Below are positions 1 through 8,677 of a stretch of DNA of 64,000 bases, piece after piece. The position numbers were made by a program, and so were the translations under genes. Source of the stretch: Streptomyces sp. Z26 (lineage in GTDB: Bacteria > Actinomycetota > Actinomycetes > Streptomycetales > Streptomycetaceae); assembly GCF_003665095.1 (NCBI RefSeq), contig NZ_RCHV01000002.1, positions 5,646,501 to 5,710,500 on the forward strand, in the 5' to 3' direction. Numbering within the stretch: the stretch's first letter is position 1; each line of letters starts with the position of its first letter. The notes under the pieces were generated by a model that saw only the letters and a list, made by a program, of their open reading frames with translations, was not told where the DNA came from and searched no databases.

Positions 1-882
1 GTGCCCGACACCGAGCTGGACGGCGCGCGGCACGGCCCGCTCGCCGTCCGCGCCGCCTCCCTGCGCGGCGACCTCGCGCGCGAGCGCGGCGAGCCGCGCG
101 GCGACGCGATGCTCGTCGCCCGCTTCGGCGCGGGGGACAACGCGCTGCTGCTCGTCGCCGTCGCCACCGGCGCGGGCCCCGCGCCCGGCGCGCACCGCGC
201 GGCCCGCGAGGCGTGCCACTCCATCGGTGAGGCGATCGGCCGCAGCCACGCGCGGCTCGCGGAGGACGTCAGGGCGGGGCAGAAGGCCGCGCTCAAGTCC
301 GGGCTCAAACGGCTCATCGACCGCAGTCACGGTCGGCTGCGCGCCCAGGCGGCGGCACTCGGCCTGGAGCCCGGCGAGCACAGCTCCGACCTGCGCTGCC
401 TGCTGCTCCCGGCCGATCCCGACTGCCGTACGCGCGTGTTCTTCGGCATCGGCTCCGGCGGCCTCTTCCGGCTGCGCGACGGCGTCTGGCAGGACATCGA
501 GCCGCGGGTCCCGGGCGGCCCCCCGCCGGGGCTGGCGCCCGGCCCGGAGGCTTCGGTCCCGCCCCTGCCGGACCCGCGTCCGACGATGAACCTCGGCATC
601 ACCCGGCGCGAGGCGCGCGCCCGCCAGGAGGAGGCCGAGCCGGAGCCGTTCCGGTTCCGCGCCTCGGTCGCCCGGCCCGGTGACACGCTGCTGCTGTGCA
701 GCGCCGGCCTCGCCGAACCCCTGCGCGCCTCCTCGCACTTCGCGGACCGGCTCGCCGCCCGCTGGGGGCAGGAGCCCGGCGCCCCGGACCTGGCCGCGTT
801 CCTGGTGGAGGTCCAGCAGGGGGGCGCGGACGACGACGGGTACGGCGAGGACCGTACGGCCGCCGCGGTCTGGGAGGCGTAG
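1..882 (+). CDS. PP2C-like protein phosphatase domain protein (degenerate; may begin upstream of the window)
   Basis: The 293-residue frame opens with GTG at the first base, so the true start may lie outside the window. The C-terminal half has PP2C features: a GDTLLLCSAGL strand (about residues 225-235) and a final D-R-T-A-A-A-V-W strand, the usual end of the PP2C fold. The N-terminal half keeps the layout (ARFGAGDNALLLVAVATGAG) but lacks the metal-binding DGxGG motif, so phosphatase activity is doubtful. A proline-rich linker sits around residues 175-200. In Streptomyces such proteins often accompany serine/threonine kinases or von Willebrand proteins; that neighbourhood is outside the window. 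Family assignment is fairly sure; activity is not. Confidence 0.6.
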   Translation: MPDTELDGARHGPLAVRAASLRGDLARERGEPRGDAMLVARFGAGDNALLLVAVATGAGPAPGAHRAAREACHSIGEAIGRSHARLAEDVRAGQKAALKSGLKRLIDRSHGRLRAQAAALGLEPGEHSSDLRCLLLPADPDCRTRVFFGIGSGGLFRLRDGVWQDIEPRVPGGPPPGLAPGPEASVPPLPDPRPTMNLGITRREARARQEEAEPEPFRFRASVARPGDTLLLCSAGLAEPLRASSHFADRLAARWGQEPGAPDLAAFLVEVQQGGADDDGYGEDRTAAAVWEA

Positions 883-896
883 ACCACCCCACGCGC

Positions 897-929
897 GGAC
901 GCCCGTACGCGGGGTGCGTACGGGCGTCC
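897..929. terminator. Bidirectional hairpin between convergent genes
   Basis: A perfect 14-bp inverted repeat, GGACGCCCGTACGC and its complement, encloses a 5-base loop. It lies 15 bp after the PP2C-like stop and 37 bp from the stop of the opposing DUF2637 gene. A GC-rich hairpin without a long T tract is the usual Streptomyces terminator form, and the position suits termination from both sides. Confidence 0.75.
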
Positions 930-966
930 GGTGCTTCGGGGCGCGGGCCCGGTCGGGCCGATGGGC

Positions 967-2079
967 TCAGCCGAACTGCCGCTCGATCTGGGCCAGTTTC
1001 TCCTCCAGCGAGTCGAGCCGCGGGCTCGCCGGGTTCGCCAGGTCCTCGTCGCGGGTGTCCTGCCCGCCCTTCGGCTCCTTCCCGCGCGCGTCGTGCCCGC
1101 GCGTGCCGTGGTCGTCCGGCCCGGCCTGGAGCGCGGGCCGCGCGCTCCCGCCGCCCGCCTGCTGCGCACCGGCCGCCGCCACGCCGCCCGCCGGTGCGGG
1201 CAGGCTCGTGGCCAACTCCCGTTCGACGGCCACCGTCGGCGCGCCGCGCCCCCGGTGCCAGAGCCGCGCCTGCCGGTGCTGCCGGTGCAGCGCCTTGATC
1301 CGGGCGCGTTCCAACTTGTCGTGGTCCCGCCGCCGTTGGCGTTCGTCCTCGCGTCGCCGCCGGTCCTCGCGGACCTCGTCGACGGCCTCGTCCAGCGTCC
1401 GTACGCCCTCCAGCAGCATCAGCGACCAGGCGCGGTACGTCTCACGCGGCGCGCGCAGCCACCGTACGATCCGGATCTGCGGCAACGGGCGGGGCACCAG
1501 GCCCTGTTCGCGGAGCGCGGCCCGCCGGGTCTGCTTGAGCGCGCGGTCGAAGAGGATGGCCGCCGACAGCGACATCCCGGCGAAGAACTGCGGTGCTCCC
1601 GCGTGTTCGTCGCCCCGGGGCGCGTGCACCCAGTTGAACCAGGCGGCCGCCGCAGCGAACGCCCAGACCAGCAGCCGCGATCCGAGCGACGCGTCGCCGT
1701 GGCTCGCCTCGCGCACGGCGATGACTGCGGAGAACATCGCCGCGCCGTCCAGCCCGAACGGGACCAGGTACTCCCAGCCGCCGGACAGGTTGAGGTTCTG
1801 CCGCCCGAAGCCGACGAGGCCGTGGAACGACAGGGCCGCGGCGACCCCCGCGCAGCAGAAGAGGAGGACGTAGGAGGCCATGGCGTAGACCCCCTCCTTA
1901 CGGCGGCGGCGCTCCTCCATGCGCTCCCAGGAGTCGGTCTGCGCGCCGCCCTGCTCACCGCTGCCCCCGCCGCCCCGCCCGCCGCGTCCGCGCGCCAGCA
2001 CGACGACGGCCACCAGGGCGAACACGAGCAGTACGGCGCTCGGCAGCACCCAGTTCAGGGGTATGTCCGTCATTGTCAT
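967..2079 (-). CDS. DUF2637 domain membrane protein
   Basis: Predicted 370-residue membrane protein. I place the start at the ATG at 2079 (MTMTDIPLNW), with AAGGGA upstream; the frame is open further but has no ribosome site there. Hydrophobic segments lie at about residues 10-30, 55-80, 95-115 and 130-148, followed by a long basic, probably coiled-coil region rich in Arg, Glu and Lys (about 205-255) and a disordered tail. This arrangement matches the actinobacterial DUF2637 family, known from plasmid-transfer regions and also common on chromosomes. No transfer gene lies nearby, so no function is proposed. It converges on the PP2C-like gene. Confidence 0.65.
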   Translation of the reverse strand: MTMTDIPLNWVLPSAVLLVFALVAVVVLARGRGGRGGGGSGEQGGAQTDSWERMEERRRRKEGVYAMASYVLLFCCAGVAAALSFHGLVGFGRQNLNLSGGWEYLVPFGLDGAAMFSAVIAVREASHGDASLGSRLLVWAFAAAAAWFNWVHAPRGDEHAGAPQFFAGMSLSAAILFDRALKQTRRAALREQGLVPRPLPQIRIVRWLRAPRETYRAWSLMLLEGVRTLDEAVDEVREDRRRREDERQRRRDHDKLERARIKALHRQHRQARLWHRGRGAPTVAVERELATSLPAPAGGVAAAGAQQAGGGSARPALQAGPDDHGTRGHDARGKEPKGGQDTRDEDLANPASPRLDSLEEKLAQIERQFG

Positions 2080-2215
2080 GGGGGATGTCCCTTGCCCTTG
2101 CGTCGGTGTCGCGGAGCATCCTGACGGAACGGTGCGCCGCCGCAGGCGTTTTCCCCGCAAGTCGCCGCCAACGGGCGTCACCCGACGCGGATCAGGGCGT
2201 TCTCCGTCGAACTGG

Positions 2216-3109
2216 CTAGCGTGTGCGGGCCGTTCGCTCGATTCTTTCGGCGTCGCAGGTGCGCGGACACGTCCCGCAGGCGTCGTCGGGGCGGAGGGTG
2301 TAGTAGAAGCAGCAGCTGGCCCGGTCCCGGGTCGGCAGCGCCTCGCCCGCGGGCCCGCGCAGCTCCCGGAAGGCCGCGCCGCGCGTGTACGGCGGAGTGC
2401 CGCCGGGCAGCAGCAGCCCGGCCTCGGTCACGGCCCGCCGCTCCTCGCCGACCAGCGTGCCGAGGTGCCACAGCCCCTCGGCGAGGTCGTCGGTCGCCGT
2501 ACCCCACAGCGCCCGCCGCCCGCGCCGCATCCGCGGCCCGAACGCGTCCAGCACCGGCCCGAGGTGCCCGGCCACGGACGTACGGACCTCCGCGCGCAGC
2601 GCCGCCTCGTCCGGTACGGTGCGCGCGCCGGGGAGCACCGCCGCCGGGTCGCCGGGGAGGCACGCGAAGTCCCGTACGGATACGGCGAGTCGGCCGCGCG
2701 CCGGGTGGAACGAGACGGATTCCGGGGGGAGTCGGGGCACCCGGCGGTGCAGGAACCAGGGGGTGGTGACGAGCAGGCAGACGGGCCACACGTACCGGTG
2801 CAGCGCGAATCCGGCGACGACGTCGGGGCGCGCCTCCCGGCCGTGGTCGCGTACGACCTGCTCGGCGTCGTACGTGAGGAAGGCGTCCAACGTCGGCCCG
2901 TCCGTGGCCAGTTGGACGGCGGACACCCAGCCGTCACCGGTCGGCGGCACGGCGCTCTCGACGACGAGCGGGTCGGGGAGCACCTCGGCCAGCCGGGCGT
3001 ACGCGGCGGCGACCGGCGACTGCCCGGGGGAGGGAACGGGAGCGGGAACGGCAGGGGAAACGGGAGCGGGCGGAGTGGCGGGAGTGGGTGCGGACGCGGG
3101 GACGGGCAT
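2216..3109 (-). CDS. FhuF-like (2Fe-2S) ferric-siderophore reductase
   Basis: A 297-residue protein ending in C266-C267-x10-C278-x2-C281, the C-terminal iron-sulfur motif of the FhuF family. These proteins reduce ferric iron in imported siderophores in the cytoplasm. The first 35 residues are Pro/Ala-rich and probably disordered; the middle contains the usual alpha-helical FhuF region (FALHRYVWPVCLLVTTPWFLHRRVP). A near-perfect iron box lies about 30-50 bp upstream of the start, so repression by an IdeR/DmdR1-type regulator when iron is sufficient is likely. No siderophore genes are adjacent, so it appears to be a free-standing member of the iron regulon. The ribosome site before ATG 3109 is poor, leaving some doubt about the exact start. 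Confidence 0.8.
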   Translation of the reverse strand: MPVPASAPTPATPPAPVSPAVPAPVPSPGQSPVAAAYARLAEVLPDPLVVESAVPPTGDGWVSAVQLATDGPTLDAFLTYDAEQVVRDHGREARPDVVAGFALHRYVWPVCLLVTTPWFLHRRVPRLPPESVSFHPARGRLAVSVRDFACLPGDPAAVLPGARTVPDEAALRAEVRTSVAGHLGPVLDAFGPRMRRGRRALWGTATDDLAEGLWHLGTLVGEERRAVTEAGLLLPGGTPPYTRGAAFRELRGPAGEALPTRDRASCCFYYTLRPDDACGTCPRTCDAERIERTARTR

Positions 3110-3139
3110 GAGGCGGCCACCGGTTCGACGGGTGAAGGC

Positions 3140-3157
3140 AGGTAAGGCTTACCTTAC
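3140..3157 (-). promoter_or_regulatory. Iron box (DmdR1/IdeR-type operator)
   Basis: On the minus strand the sequence reads TAAGGTAAGCCTTACCTG, a dyad around AAGGTAAG/CTTACCT close to the actinobacterial iron box TTAGGTTAGGCTAACCTAA. It lies just upstream of the FhuF-like gene, where a ferrous-iron-bound repressor would block transcription. Confidence 0.75.
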
Positions 3158-3324
3158 CCCGAGGGGTCCGCTCCGCCACCCCCACGCGTACGCGTTCCGT
3201 GGCGAGGGGCGCCCGGCGCCACGTACGGAGGCCGCCGCGCGCGGGGCGCGCGAGCGGCGTACCCGACGCGCCCGCCGGGGTGGCGCCGTCGCGCGCCGTC
3301 GACGCGCCGCGCTCCGGGGCCCGT

Positions 3325-4179
3325 TCAGGCGTCAGCGAGCTGCGGCTCCAGCCAGACGGGGACGCCGCCGAGCAGCCGGAACAGGCGCCGCGCCTCCGCC
3401 CGCAGCCGGGTGGCCTCCTCGGCCTTCGGGGAGTGGGCGTCGGCCAGGGCGACCAGCGCCGGTGCCATGCCGACGAGGAAGCCGAGGCGCTCGCGCAGGT
3501 GCAGCGACTCGCTGAACCCGTGGCGTGCCTCGGCCAGTTCGCCGTCCCGCAGTGCCAGCCCGGCGAGATGGCGCCACGTGAACGAGCGCAGCAGCGTGTT
3601 GCCGTGGGCGGTGGCGCCCGCGTGGGCGCGGCGGTAAGCGGCCTTCGCCGCCTGCGGGTTGTCGCCCAGGTTCTCCGCCACGAGGCCGCGCCGGAAGTCC
3701 AGCAGCGCGCGCCCCTCCGACGTCGGCGCGAGCAGCGCGGCCGCCCTGCCGAGTGCCGCGCGGGCCTCGTCGGCGCGGTCGCGCGCCTTCAGCACGGTCG
3801 ACGCGTACGCCAGGTGCCCGCGCTCGCACGCCGCCGTGCCGCGTTCGTCGTCGTCCCGCGCCACCGCCTCCGCCGTGCGGAGCGCGTCCTCCGCCGCCGC
3901 CCAGCCCTGCGCCGTGTACATGCAGCGCTCGACGAGGAGTGCCGCCCTGTGCTGCGCCGCCGCGAACTCGCCCGCCGCGCGCGGTTCGAGCAGTGCGGCC
4001 GCGTCGTCCCAGCAGCCGCGCGAACGCAGCCGCCACACGGCCCGTTCCGACGGGGTGTCCCCGCCGAACGTGGCCGGAGGTTGCTCCTCGGCCTCCCGTA
4101 CAACCGGACGTGACATGGCGGTCTCCGCCACAGTGCCCTCCCCAAGCGCGCCGTCGAGCCGGATCGTGAAACGCATCAC
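3325..4179 (-). CDS. Tetratricopeptide-repeat (TPR) protein
   Basis: A 284-residue, Ala-rich helical protein. From about residue 60 it shows repeating 34-40-residue helical pairs with TPR-type small residues (for example RGLVAENLGDNPQAAKAAYRRAHAGA and GLALRDGELAEARHGFSESLHLRERLG). It has no signal peptide or membrane segment and is probably a cytoplasmic scaffold or regulatory protein of unknown partner. Two starts are possible: ATG 4179, where the leading 20 codons keep coding-like third positions, and ATG 4116, which has a better GGCGGAG ribosome site. A CRP-type palindrome lies upstream. The convergent layout of the region gives no hint of pathway. Confidence 0.6.
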   Translation of the reverse strand: MMRFTIRLDGALGEGTVAETAMSRPVVREAEEQPPATFGGDTPSERAVWRLRSRGCWDDAAALLEPRAAGEFAAAQHRAALLVERCMYTAQGWAAAEDALRTAEAVARDDDERGTAACERGHLAYASTVLKARDRADEARAALGRAAALLAPTSEGRALLDFRRGLVAENLGDNPQAAKAAYRRAHAGATAHGNTLLRSFTWRHLAGLALRDGELAEARHGFSESLHLRERLGFLVGMAPALVALADAHSPKAEEATRLRAEARRLFRLLGGVPVWLEPQLADA

Positions 4180-4211
4180 AGCACGAACCGGGGCACCCCG
4201 CCAAGAGAAAG

Positions 4212-4227
4212 TGTGAAGCGATTCACA
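4212..4227. promoter_or_regulatory. CRP-consensus palindrome
   Basis: TGTGAAGCGATTCACA is a perfect dyad and an exact match to TGTGA-N6-TCACA, the classic CRP/FNR-family half-site layout. It lies 33 bp upstream of ATG 4179 and 235 bp upstream of the divergent secreted-protein gene. The regulator is inferred from site shape only. Confidence 0.5.
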
Positions 4228-4461
4228 AAGTTTTACTCTTGGTGGCCGTCTGCCAAGTCCTCAGCGACGCGTGCCAGGTGGGAGCGGCGGAGCCGTTCGC
4301 CGAGCGCCGGGGCGGGGTGTCGGGGAGCCCCACCGAACAGAATGGTTATGCGACTAATCATCCGCAGCTGCGGCATGACATGAAGCTTGCGTGGCTTACG
4401 TGATTTTCACCATTCCTTCTGTCACGGTTTGCCCCGATCCATACGAGATTTCGGAGGCGTC

Positions 4462-5634
4462 GTGCGTCGAGTCACGGGTAAGAGCCGGGTGTTCAGCGGC
4501 CGTACCGGCAGCAGCCGGGCCACCTGGAGCGTGCTGTGCTCGCTGGCGGTACTGGCCGTCCCCGCGGCCGCCGTCGCCGCGCCGCCCGCTCCCGCCGCCG
4601 CACCCGCCCCCGGCGCGGACCCCGGCCGCGTCCCCTTCACCAGCCGCTACGAGGCCGTGCAGCACGGCGGCATCGTCCGCGCCGCCAACTCGGCGGTCAC
4701 CTGCGTGCGTACGGCCGTCAGCGGCGCCCCCGGCTGCCCCGACCCGCGCACGGGCGGCGCGGGCCGCAACGGCGACTACGAGCTGACGTACGTCGACGTG
4801 GACCGCGACCGCAACACGTACAACTCCAGCCGCGCCCGCCTGAGTCTGCCCACCGGCTCGAAGGTCAGCCACGCCCGCCTGTACTGGGGCGGCAACCTGC
4901 GCGTCGGCGAGCAGAAGCCCGCGAAGGACAACGGCCGCGTGCTCCTCGCCGAGGAGGGCGGCAGCTACAAGGAGGTCCGCGCCGACTCGGTCGCGCACCG
5001 CACCACCGGCGCGTGGGACGCGTACGCGGCCTCGGCGGACGTCACGAAGCTGGTGCGGCGCAGCGGTTCGGGCGCGTACACCGTCGGGCAGCTGAACGTC
5101 GCCAAGGGCCACTCCCGCGCGGGCGCCTGGGGCGGCTGGACGCTCGTCGTCGCGTACGAGAACCCGCGCGAGCCGCTGCGCCGCCTCGCCCTGTGGGACG
5201 GCCGCACCGCGACCGCCGCCGTCGAGGGCACCCGTTCGCTGCGCGTCGACGGGTTCCGCGTGCCGCGCGGCGCCCGGGGCAGCGTGGGGCTGGTCGCGTA
5301 CAACGGCGACCGGGGCGCGACCGGCGACTCGGTGACCGTGGGGCGTACGGGCGGCCGCGCACCGGGCGTACGGCTGCACGACGCGGCCAACCCCGCGACG
5401 GACGTGCTGAACTCGACGATCTCCGACCACGGCCGCACGGACGGCGCCGGGCGTGAGCCCGCGCACCCGAACACCCTCGGCCTCGACTCCGACGTCATGG
5501 ACCTGACGCCCGCCCTCCGGGACGGCGCGGACGGTTCCGGACTGACCTTCCGCTTCCGTTCCGGCGCCGAGGGCTACCAGCTGGGGGCGCTGTTCCTCCA
5601 GGCCCGCGTCCCGGACCGCGCCTCCGGGCGCTGA
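4462..5634 (+). CDS. Secreted protein of unknown function (DUF3344-like)
   Basis: A 390-residue exported protein. The start is GTG 4462, preceded by TTCGGAGG at 8 bases. It has a basic n-region, a hydrophobic stretch at about residues 23-38 and an A-x-A-like cleavage site near residue 39. The mature part begins with F-T-S-R-Y-E-A-V-Q-H-G and contains NSAVTC, a Y-D/V-D-V-D-R-D-x-N-T-Y-N-S-S segment and beta-rich strands ending in GYQLGALFLQARVP. This pattern occurs in actinobacterial surface proteins annotated with DUF3344/DUF11-type beta domains. There is no sortase signal or membrane anchor, so it is probably released. It immediately precedes the exopolysaccharide operon (81 bp). A perfect 12-bp palindrome, CCGCAGCTGCGG, lies upstream at 4362-4373. 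Confidence 0.55.
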   Translation: MRRVTGKSRVFSGRTGSSRATWSVLCSLAVLAVPAAAVAAPPAPAAAPAPGADPGRVPFTSRYEAVQHGGIVRAANSAVTCVRTAVSGAPGCPDPRTGGAGRNGDYELTYVDVDRDRNTYNSSRARLSLPTGSKVSHARLYWGGNLRVGEQKPAKDNGRVLLAEEGGSYKEVRADSVAHRTTGAWDAYAASADVTKLVRRSGSGAYTVGQLNVAKGHSRAGAWGGWTLVVAYENPREPLRRLALWDGRTATAAVEGTRSLRVDGFRVPRGARGSVGLVAYNGDRGATGDSVTVGRTGGRAPGVRLHDAANPATDVLNSTISDHGRTDGAGREPAHPNTLGLDSDVMDLTPALRDGADGSGLTFRFRSGAEGYQLGALFLQARVPDRASGR

Positions 5635-5715
5635 CCCCGCGCGCGGTCCGCGTGACACCCGCGTGACCGTACGTCCGCTCCGACTCCCGTTCCTTCCGCA
5701 TGTGGAGAGGTACGC

Positions 5716-7095
5716 GTGCAGCGACTCCTTCGACACAGCCAACGGTTGACCGTGCTCCACGTCGCCCAGCCCACCACGGGCGGCGTGGCCCGCGTCGTGG
5801 CCCAACTGGCGCGCGCCCAACGCCGGGACGGCCACCGCGTCCTCGTCGCCTGCCCGCCCGACGGCCCGCTGAGCGCCGCCGCCGGGGCGGCCGGGGCGGA
5901 GGTGCTGCCCTGGCGGGCGGTCCGCGAACCGGGCCCCGGGCTGGCGCGGGAGGTGGCCGACGTGGCCCGGCTCGTCCGCGACACCGGCCCGGACCTGGTG
6001 CACGCGCACAGCGCCAAGGCGGGGCTGGCCGCGCGGCTCGCGGTGCGCGGCCGTACGCCCACCGTGTACCAGCCGCACGCCTGGCCGTTCGAGGCGGTCA
6101 CCGGCACGCGCGGCGCGCTCGCGCTCCGCTGGGAGCGCCACGCCGCCCGCTGGGCCGCGCGCGTGCTGTGCGTGAGCGACGCCGAACGGCGGCGCGGGGA
6201 GCACTCCGGCGTACGCGCCGACTGGGCGCTGGTGCGCAACGGCGTCGACACCGCCCACTTCCGCCCCACCGGCCCCTCGGAACGCCGCGCCGCCCGCGCG
6301 CGCCTGCGCGCCGAGCACGGCATGCCCGAACGCGGGCCGCTCGTCGTGTGCGTGGGGCGGCTCTGCCGCCAGAAGGGCCAGGACGTGCTGCTGCGCGCCT
6401 GGCCCGCGATCGCGGCGCGGGTGCCCGGCGCGCGGCTCGCTTTCGTCGGCGACGGACCGGAACGGCGCGCGCTGCACCGGCTCGCGGACGGGCCGTCCGT
6501 GGCCGGGCGGCTGGACGCGTACGGCGGCGCGGGTGCGGGACCGGGCAGGGGCGCGTACGGCGTGGGCGCGCGGGCCGGGACCGTACGCGGGGGAGCGCCC
6601 CCGGCGACCGGCGGGCGACCGCTGTTCGCGGGGGAGAGCGACGACGCCGGGTTCTGGTACGCGGCGGCCGACCTCGTCGTCCAGCCCTCGCGCTGGGAGG
6701 GCATGGCGCTGGCGCCCCTGGAGGCGATGGCCTGCGGGCGGCCCGTCGTGCTGAGCGACGTCGACGGCGCGGGCGAGAGCCTGCCGCCGGGGCACGCCGG
6801 GCCGTGCCTCGTACGGCCGGACGAGCCGGGCGAACTCGCCGGGGCCGTCGGCCGGTTGCTCGCGGACGTACCGCTGCGGACACGGCTCGGCCGGGAGGCG
6901 CGGGAGCACGTGCGCGCGGAGCACGACCTGCGCGAGACGACGGCGGCCGTACTGGCGCTGTACGGCGAGGTGTTGGGGGTGGACGCCGCCGCGCTCACCG
7001 GGTCCGACGCCTCCGACGAGCCCGACGGGCCCGACAGGGCTGCGGACACGGCGGCGACGCCGTGGCCCGCTCGCGAAGGGGCGGGCGGCAGATGA
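5716..7095 (+). CDS. GT4-family glycosyltransferase (first gene of EPS operon)
   Basis: A 459-residue GT-B glycosyltransferase that would add a sugar from a nucleotide donor to the lipid-linked polysaccharide repeat at the cytoplasmic membrane. The N-terminal domain has the glycine-rich start VAQPTTGGVARVVAQLARAQ; the C-terminal domain has VGRLCRQKGQDVLLRAW and the E-x7-E motif in WEGMALAPLEAMACGRPVV. About 45 Gly/Ala-rich residues (near 270-315) interrupt the nucleotide-binding domain and are unusual for the family. GTG 5716 follows GGAGAGG. The stop overlaps the next start (ATGA), showing translational coupling with the sugar transferase. Donor and acceptor cannot be told from sequence. Confidence 0.85.
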   Translation: MQRLLRHSQRLTVLHVAQPTTGGVARVVAQLARAQRRDGHRVLVACPPDGPLSAAAGAAGAEVLPWRAVREPGPGLAREVADVARLVRDTGPDLVHAHSAKAGLAARLAVRGRTPTVYQPHAWPFEAVTGTRGALALRWERHAARWAARVLCVSDAERRRGEHSGVRADWALVRNGVDTAHFRPTGPSERRAARARLRAEHGMPERGPLVVCVGRLCRQKGQDVLLRAWPAIAARVPGARLAFVGDGPERRALHRLADGPSVAGRLDAYGGAGAGPGRGAYGVGARAGTVRGGAPPATGGRPLFAGESDDAGFWYAAADLVVQPSRWEGMALAPLEAMACGRPVVLSDVDGAGESLPPGHAGPCLVRPDEPGELAGAVGRLLADVPLRTRLGREAREHVRAEHDLRETTAAVLALYGEVLGVDAAALTGSDASDEPDGPDRAADTAATPWPAREGAGGR

Positions 7096-8675
7096 CGGTC
7101 GAGAGCACCGGCGCGGTGGGCACCGAGGCGCCGGACACGGACGTACCCGACGCGGGGCCGCCCGGCGCCGCCGGACCGGACACCGCGCCCGCACGCGCGG
7201 CGGCCCCGGCCCGCGTCGTGCCCGGCCCGCGCCCCGCACCGGCGCGGGACGCGCGGGCGCCCCGGCGGCACGCCGGGGCCGCGGCGCTCGCCGCCGTGGA
7301 CTGCGCGGCCGCCGTCGTGGCCGCGCTCGTCGCCTGCGGCGCCGACGGACGCGCCCTCCTCCCCCTCGCCCCCGCCCTCCCCGCGCTGCTGCTCCTGCAC
7401 GCGCGCGGCGGCCTCTACCGCCCGGTCCTCCTGCCCTCCGCGCTCGACGAACTGCCGCTGCTGCTCGGCCGGTCCGTGCTGACGTGGTGCGTGGCGACGA
7501 CGTTCGCGGCCGCCGTACGCCCCGGCGCACCCGTCGGCTGGGCCGGGCTGGTCGCCCTCGTGGCGCTCCACGTGACGGCGGGCTGCGCGGGTCGCGGCGC
7601 CGTCCACCTCGCGCGCCGCCGCGCCCACCGCCGCAGCCCGCGCGCCACCCTCGTGGTCGGTACGGGGGTCGCGGTACGGCGGGTGGCCGCCGTACTGCAC
7701 GAGCACCCCGAGTACGGCCTGCGCCCGGTGGGCCTCGCCGACCCGGCGCACCCGACCCCGACCCCCACCTCGGCCCCGACGCACCCGCACGTCCGGGCGC
7801 GGGCGGGCGCGACACCCGTGCCGCGCACCCCGGACCCCGTGCTGCGCACCCCGGACGAGGTCGTGCGCGCCGTCGTGCAGAACGCCGTGACCGACGCGGT
7901 CGTCACCCGCGCGTACGACGGCGACCCGCAGGACGCCACACTCGCCCTGCTCTGCGCCGAACTCGGCTGCACCGTCTGGCTGGTGGACACCGCACCCGCC
8001 TCCGGCACCGCCGTGTGGCGGCGGCACGAGGGCGCCCCGTACGGGCACCTGTGGGGCTTCGGCTGCGTACGCCTGGCCCCGGCGCCGCGCCGCCGGGCGG
8101 CACGTGCGGGCAAGCGCGCGCTGGACGTCGCCGTCGCCGCCCTCTGCCTGGTGCTGGCGTCACCGCTGCTGCTGGCGTGCGCGCTGGCCGTACGGATCGC
8201 GGACGGGCCGGGCGTCCTCTTCCGGCAGGAGCGCACGGGCGGGGGGTCGCGGGCGTTCGTGATGCTGAAGTTCCGGACGCTGGCGCCCGTGGACGAGCAC
8301 GAGTCGGCGACGCACTGGAACATCGCGGGCGACCGGCGGCTGAGCCCCGTGGGCCGCTTCCTGCGGCGCACCTCGCTGGACGAGCTGCCGCAGCTGTGGA
8401 ACGTACTGCGCGGCGACATGAGCCTCGTCGGGCCGCGCCCCGAACGCCCCTTCTACGTCCAGCAGTTCAGCCAGGCGCACGCCGGGTACGCCGCGCGCCA
8501 CCGGATGCCCGCGGGCGTCACCGGGCTGTCCCAGGTGAACGGTCTGCGCGGCGACACCTCCATCGAGGACCGGGCCCGTCTCGACAACCACTACATCGAC
8601 ACCTGGTCGTTCTGGCAGGACGTCCGCATCCTGCTGCGTACGGCGAGCACCCTGCTGCGTCCCGGGGGCGGCTGA
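7092..8675 (+). CDS. Initiating sugar-phosphate transferase (polyprenyl glycosylphosphotransferase)
   Basis: A 527-residue integral membrane enzyme expected to move a sugar-1-phosphate from a nucleotide sugar to undecaprenyl phosphate, the first step of exopolysaccharide repeat assembly. After a disordered 60-residue N-terminus come several hydrophobic helices (about 70-185), a CoA-binding-like domain (ATLVVGTGVAVRRVAAVL), and the bacterial sugar transferase domain from about residue 335: GKRALDVAVAALCLVLASP, LFRQERTG, MLKFRT, LDELPQLWNVLRGDMSLVGPRPE and GVTGLSQVNG. These are the hallmark blocks of the WcaJ/PssY/WbaP class. It overlaps the previous gene by 4 bases and is 2 bases from the polymerase gene. 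Confidence 0.93.
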   Translation: MTVESTGAVGTEAPDTDVPDAGPPGAAGPDTAPARAAAPARVVPGPRPAPARDARAPRRHAGAAALAAVDCAAAVVAALVACGADGRALLPLAPALPALLLLHARGGLYRPVLLPSALDELPLLLGRSVLTWCVATTFAAAVRPGAPVGWAGLVALVALHVTAGCAGRGAVHLARRRAHRRSPRATLVVGTGVAVRRVAAVLHEHPEYGLRPVGLADPAHPTPTPTSAPTHPHVRARAGATPVPRTPDPVLRTPDEVVRAVVQNAVTDAVVTRAYDGDPQDATLALLCAELGCTVWLVDTAPASGTAVWRRHEGAPYGHLWGFGCVRLAPAPRRRAARAGKRALDVAVAALCLVLASPLLLACALAVRIADGPGVLFRQERTGGGSRAFVMLKFRTLAPVDEHESATHWNIAGDRRLSPVGRFLRRTSLDELPQLWNVLRGDMSLVGPRPERPFYVQQFSQAHAGYAARHRMPAGVTGLSQVNGLRGDTSIEDRARLDNHYIDTWSFWQDVRILLRTASTLLRPGGG

Positions 8676-8677
8676 CG

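Noticed and set aside
4396..7815. A 1139-codon open frame on the minus strand
   Set aside because: It is antisense to the secreted protein and first EPS genes, is Arg/Gly/Pro-rich without domains, and arises from high GC with few stops.
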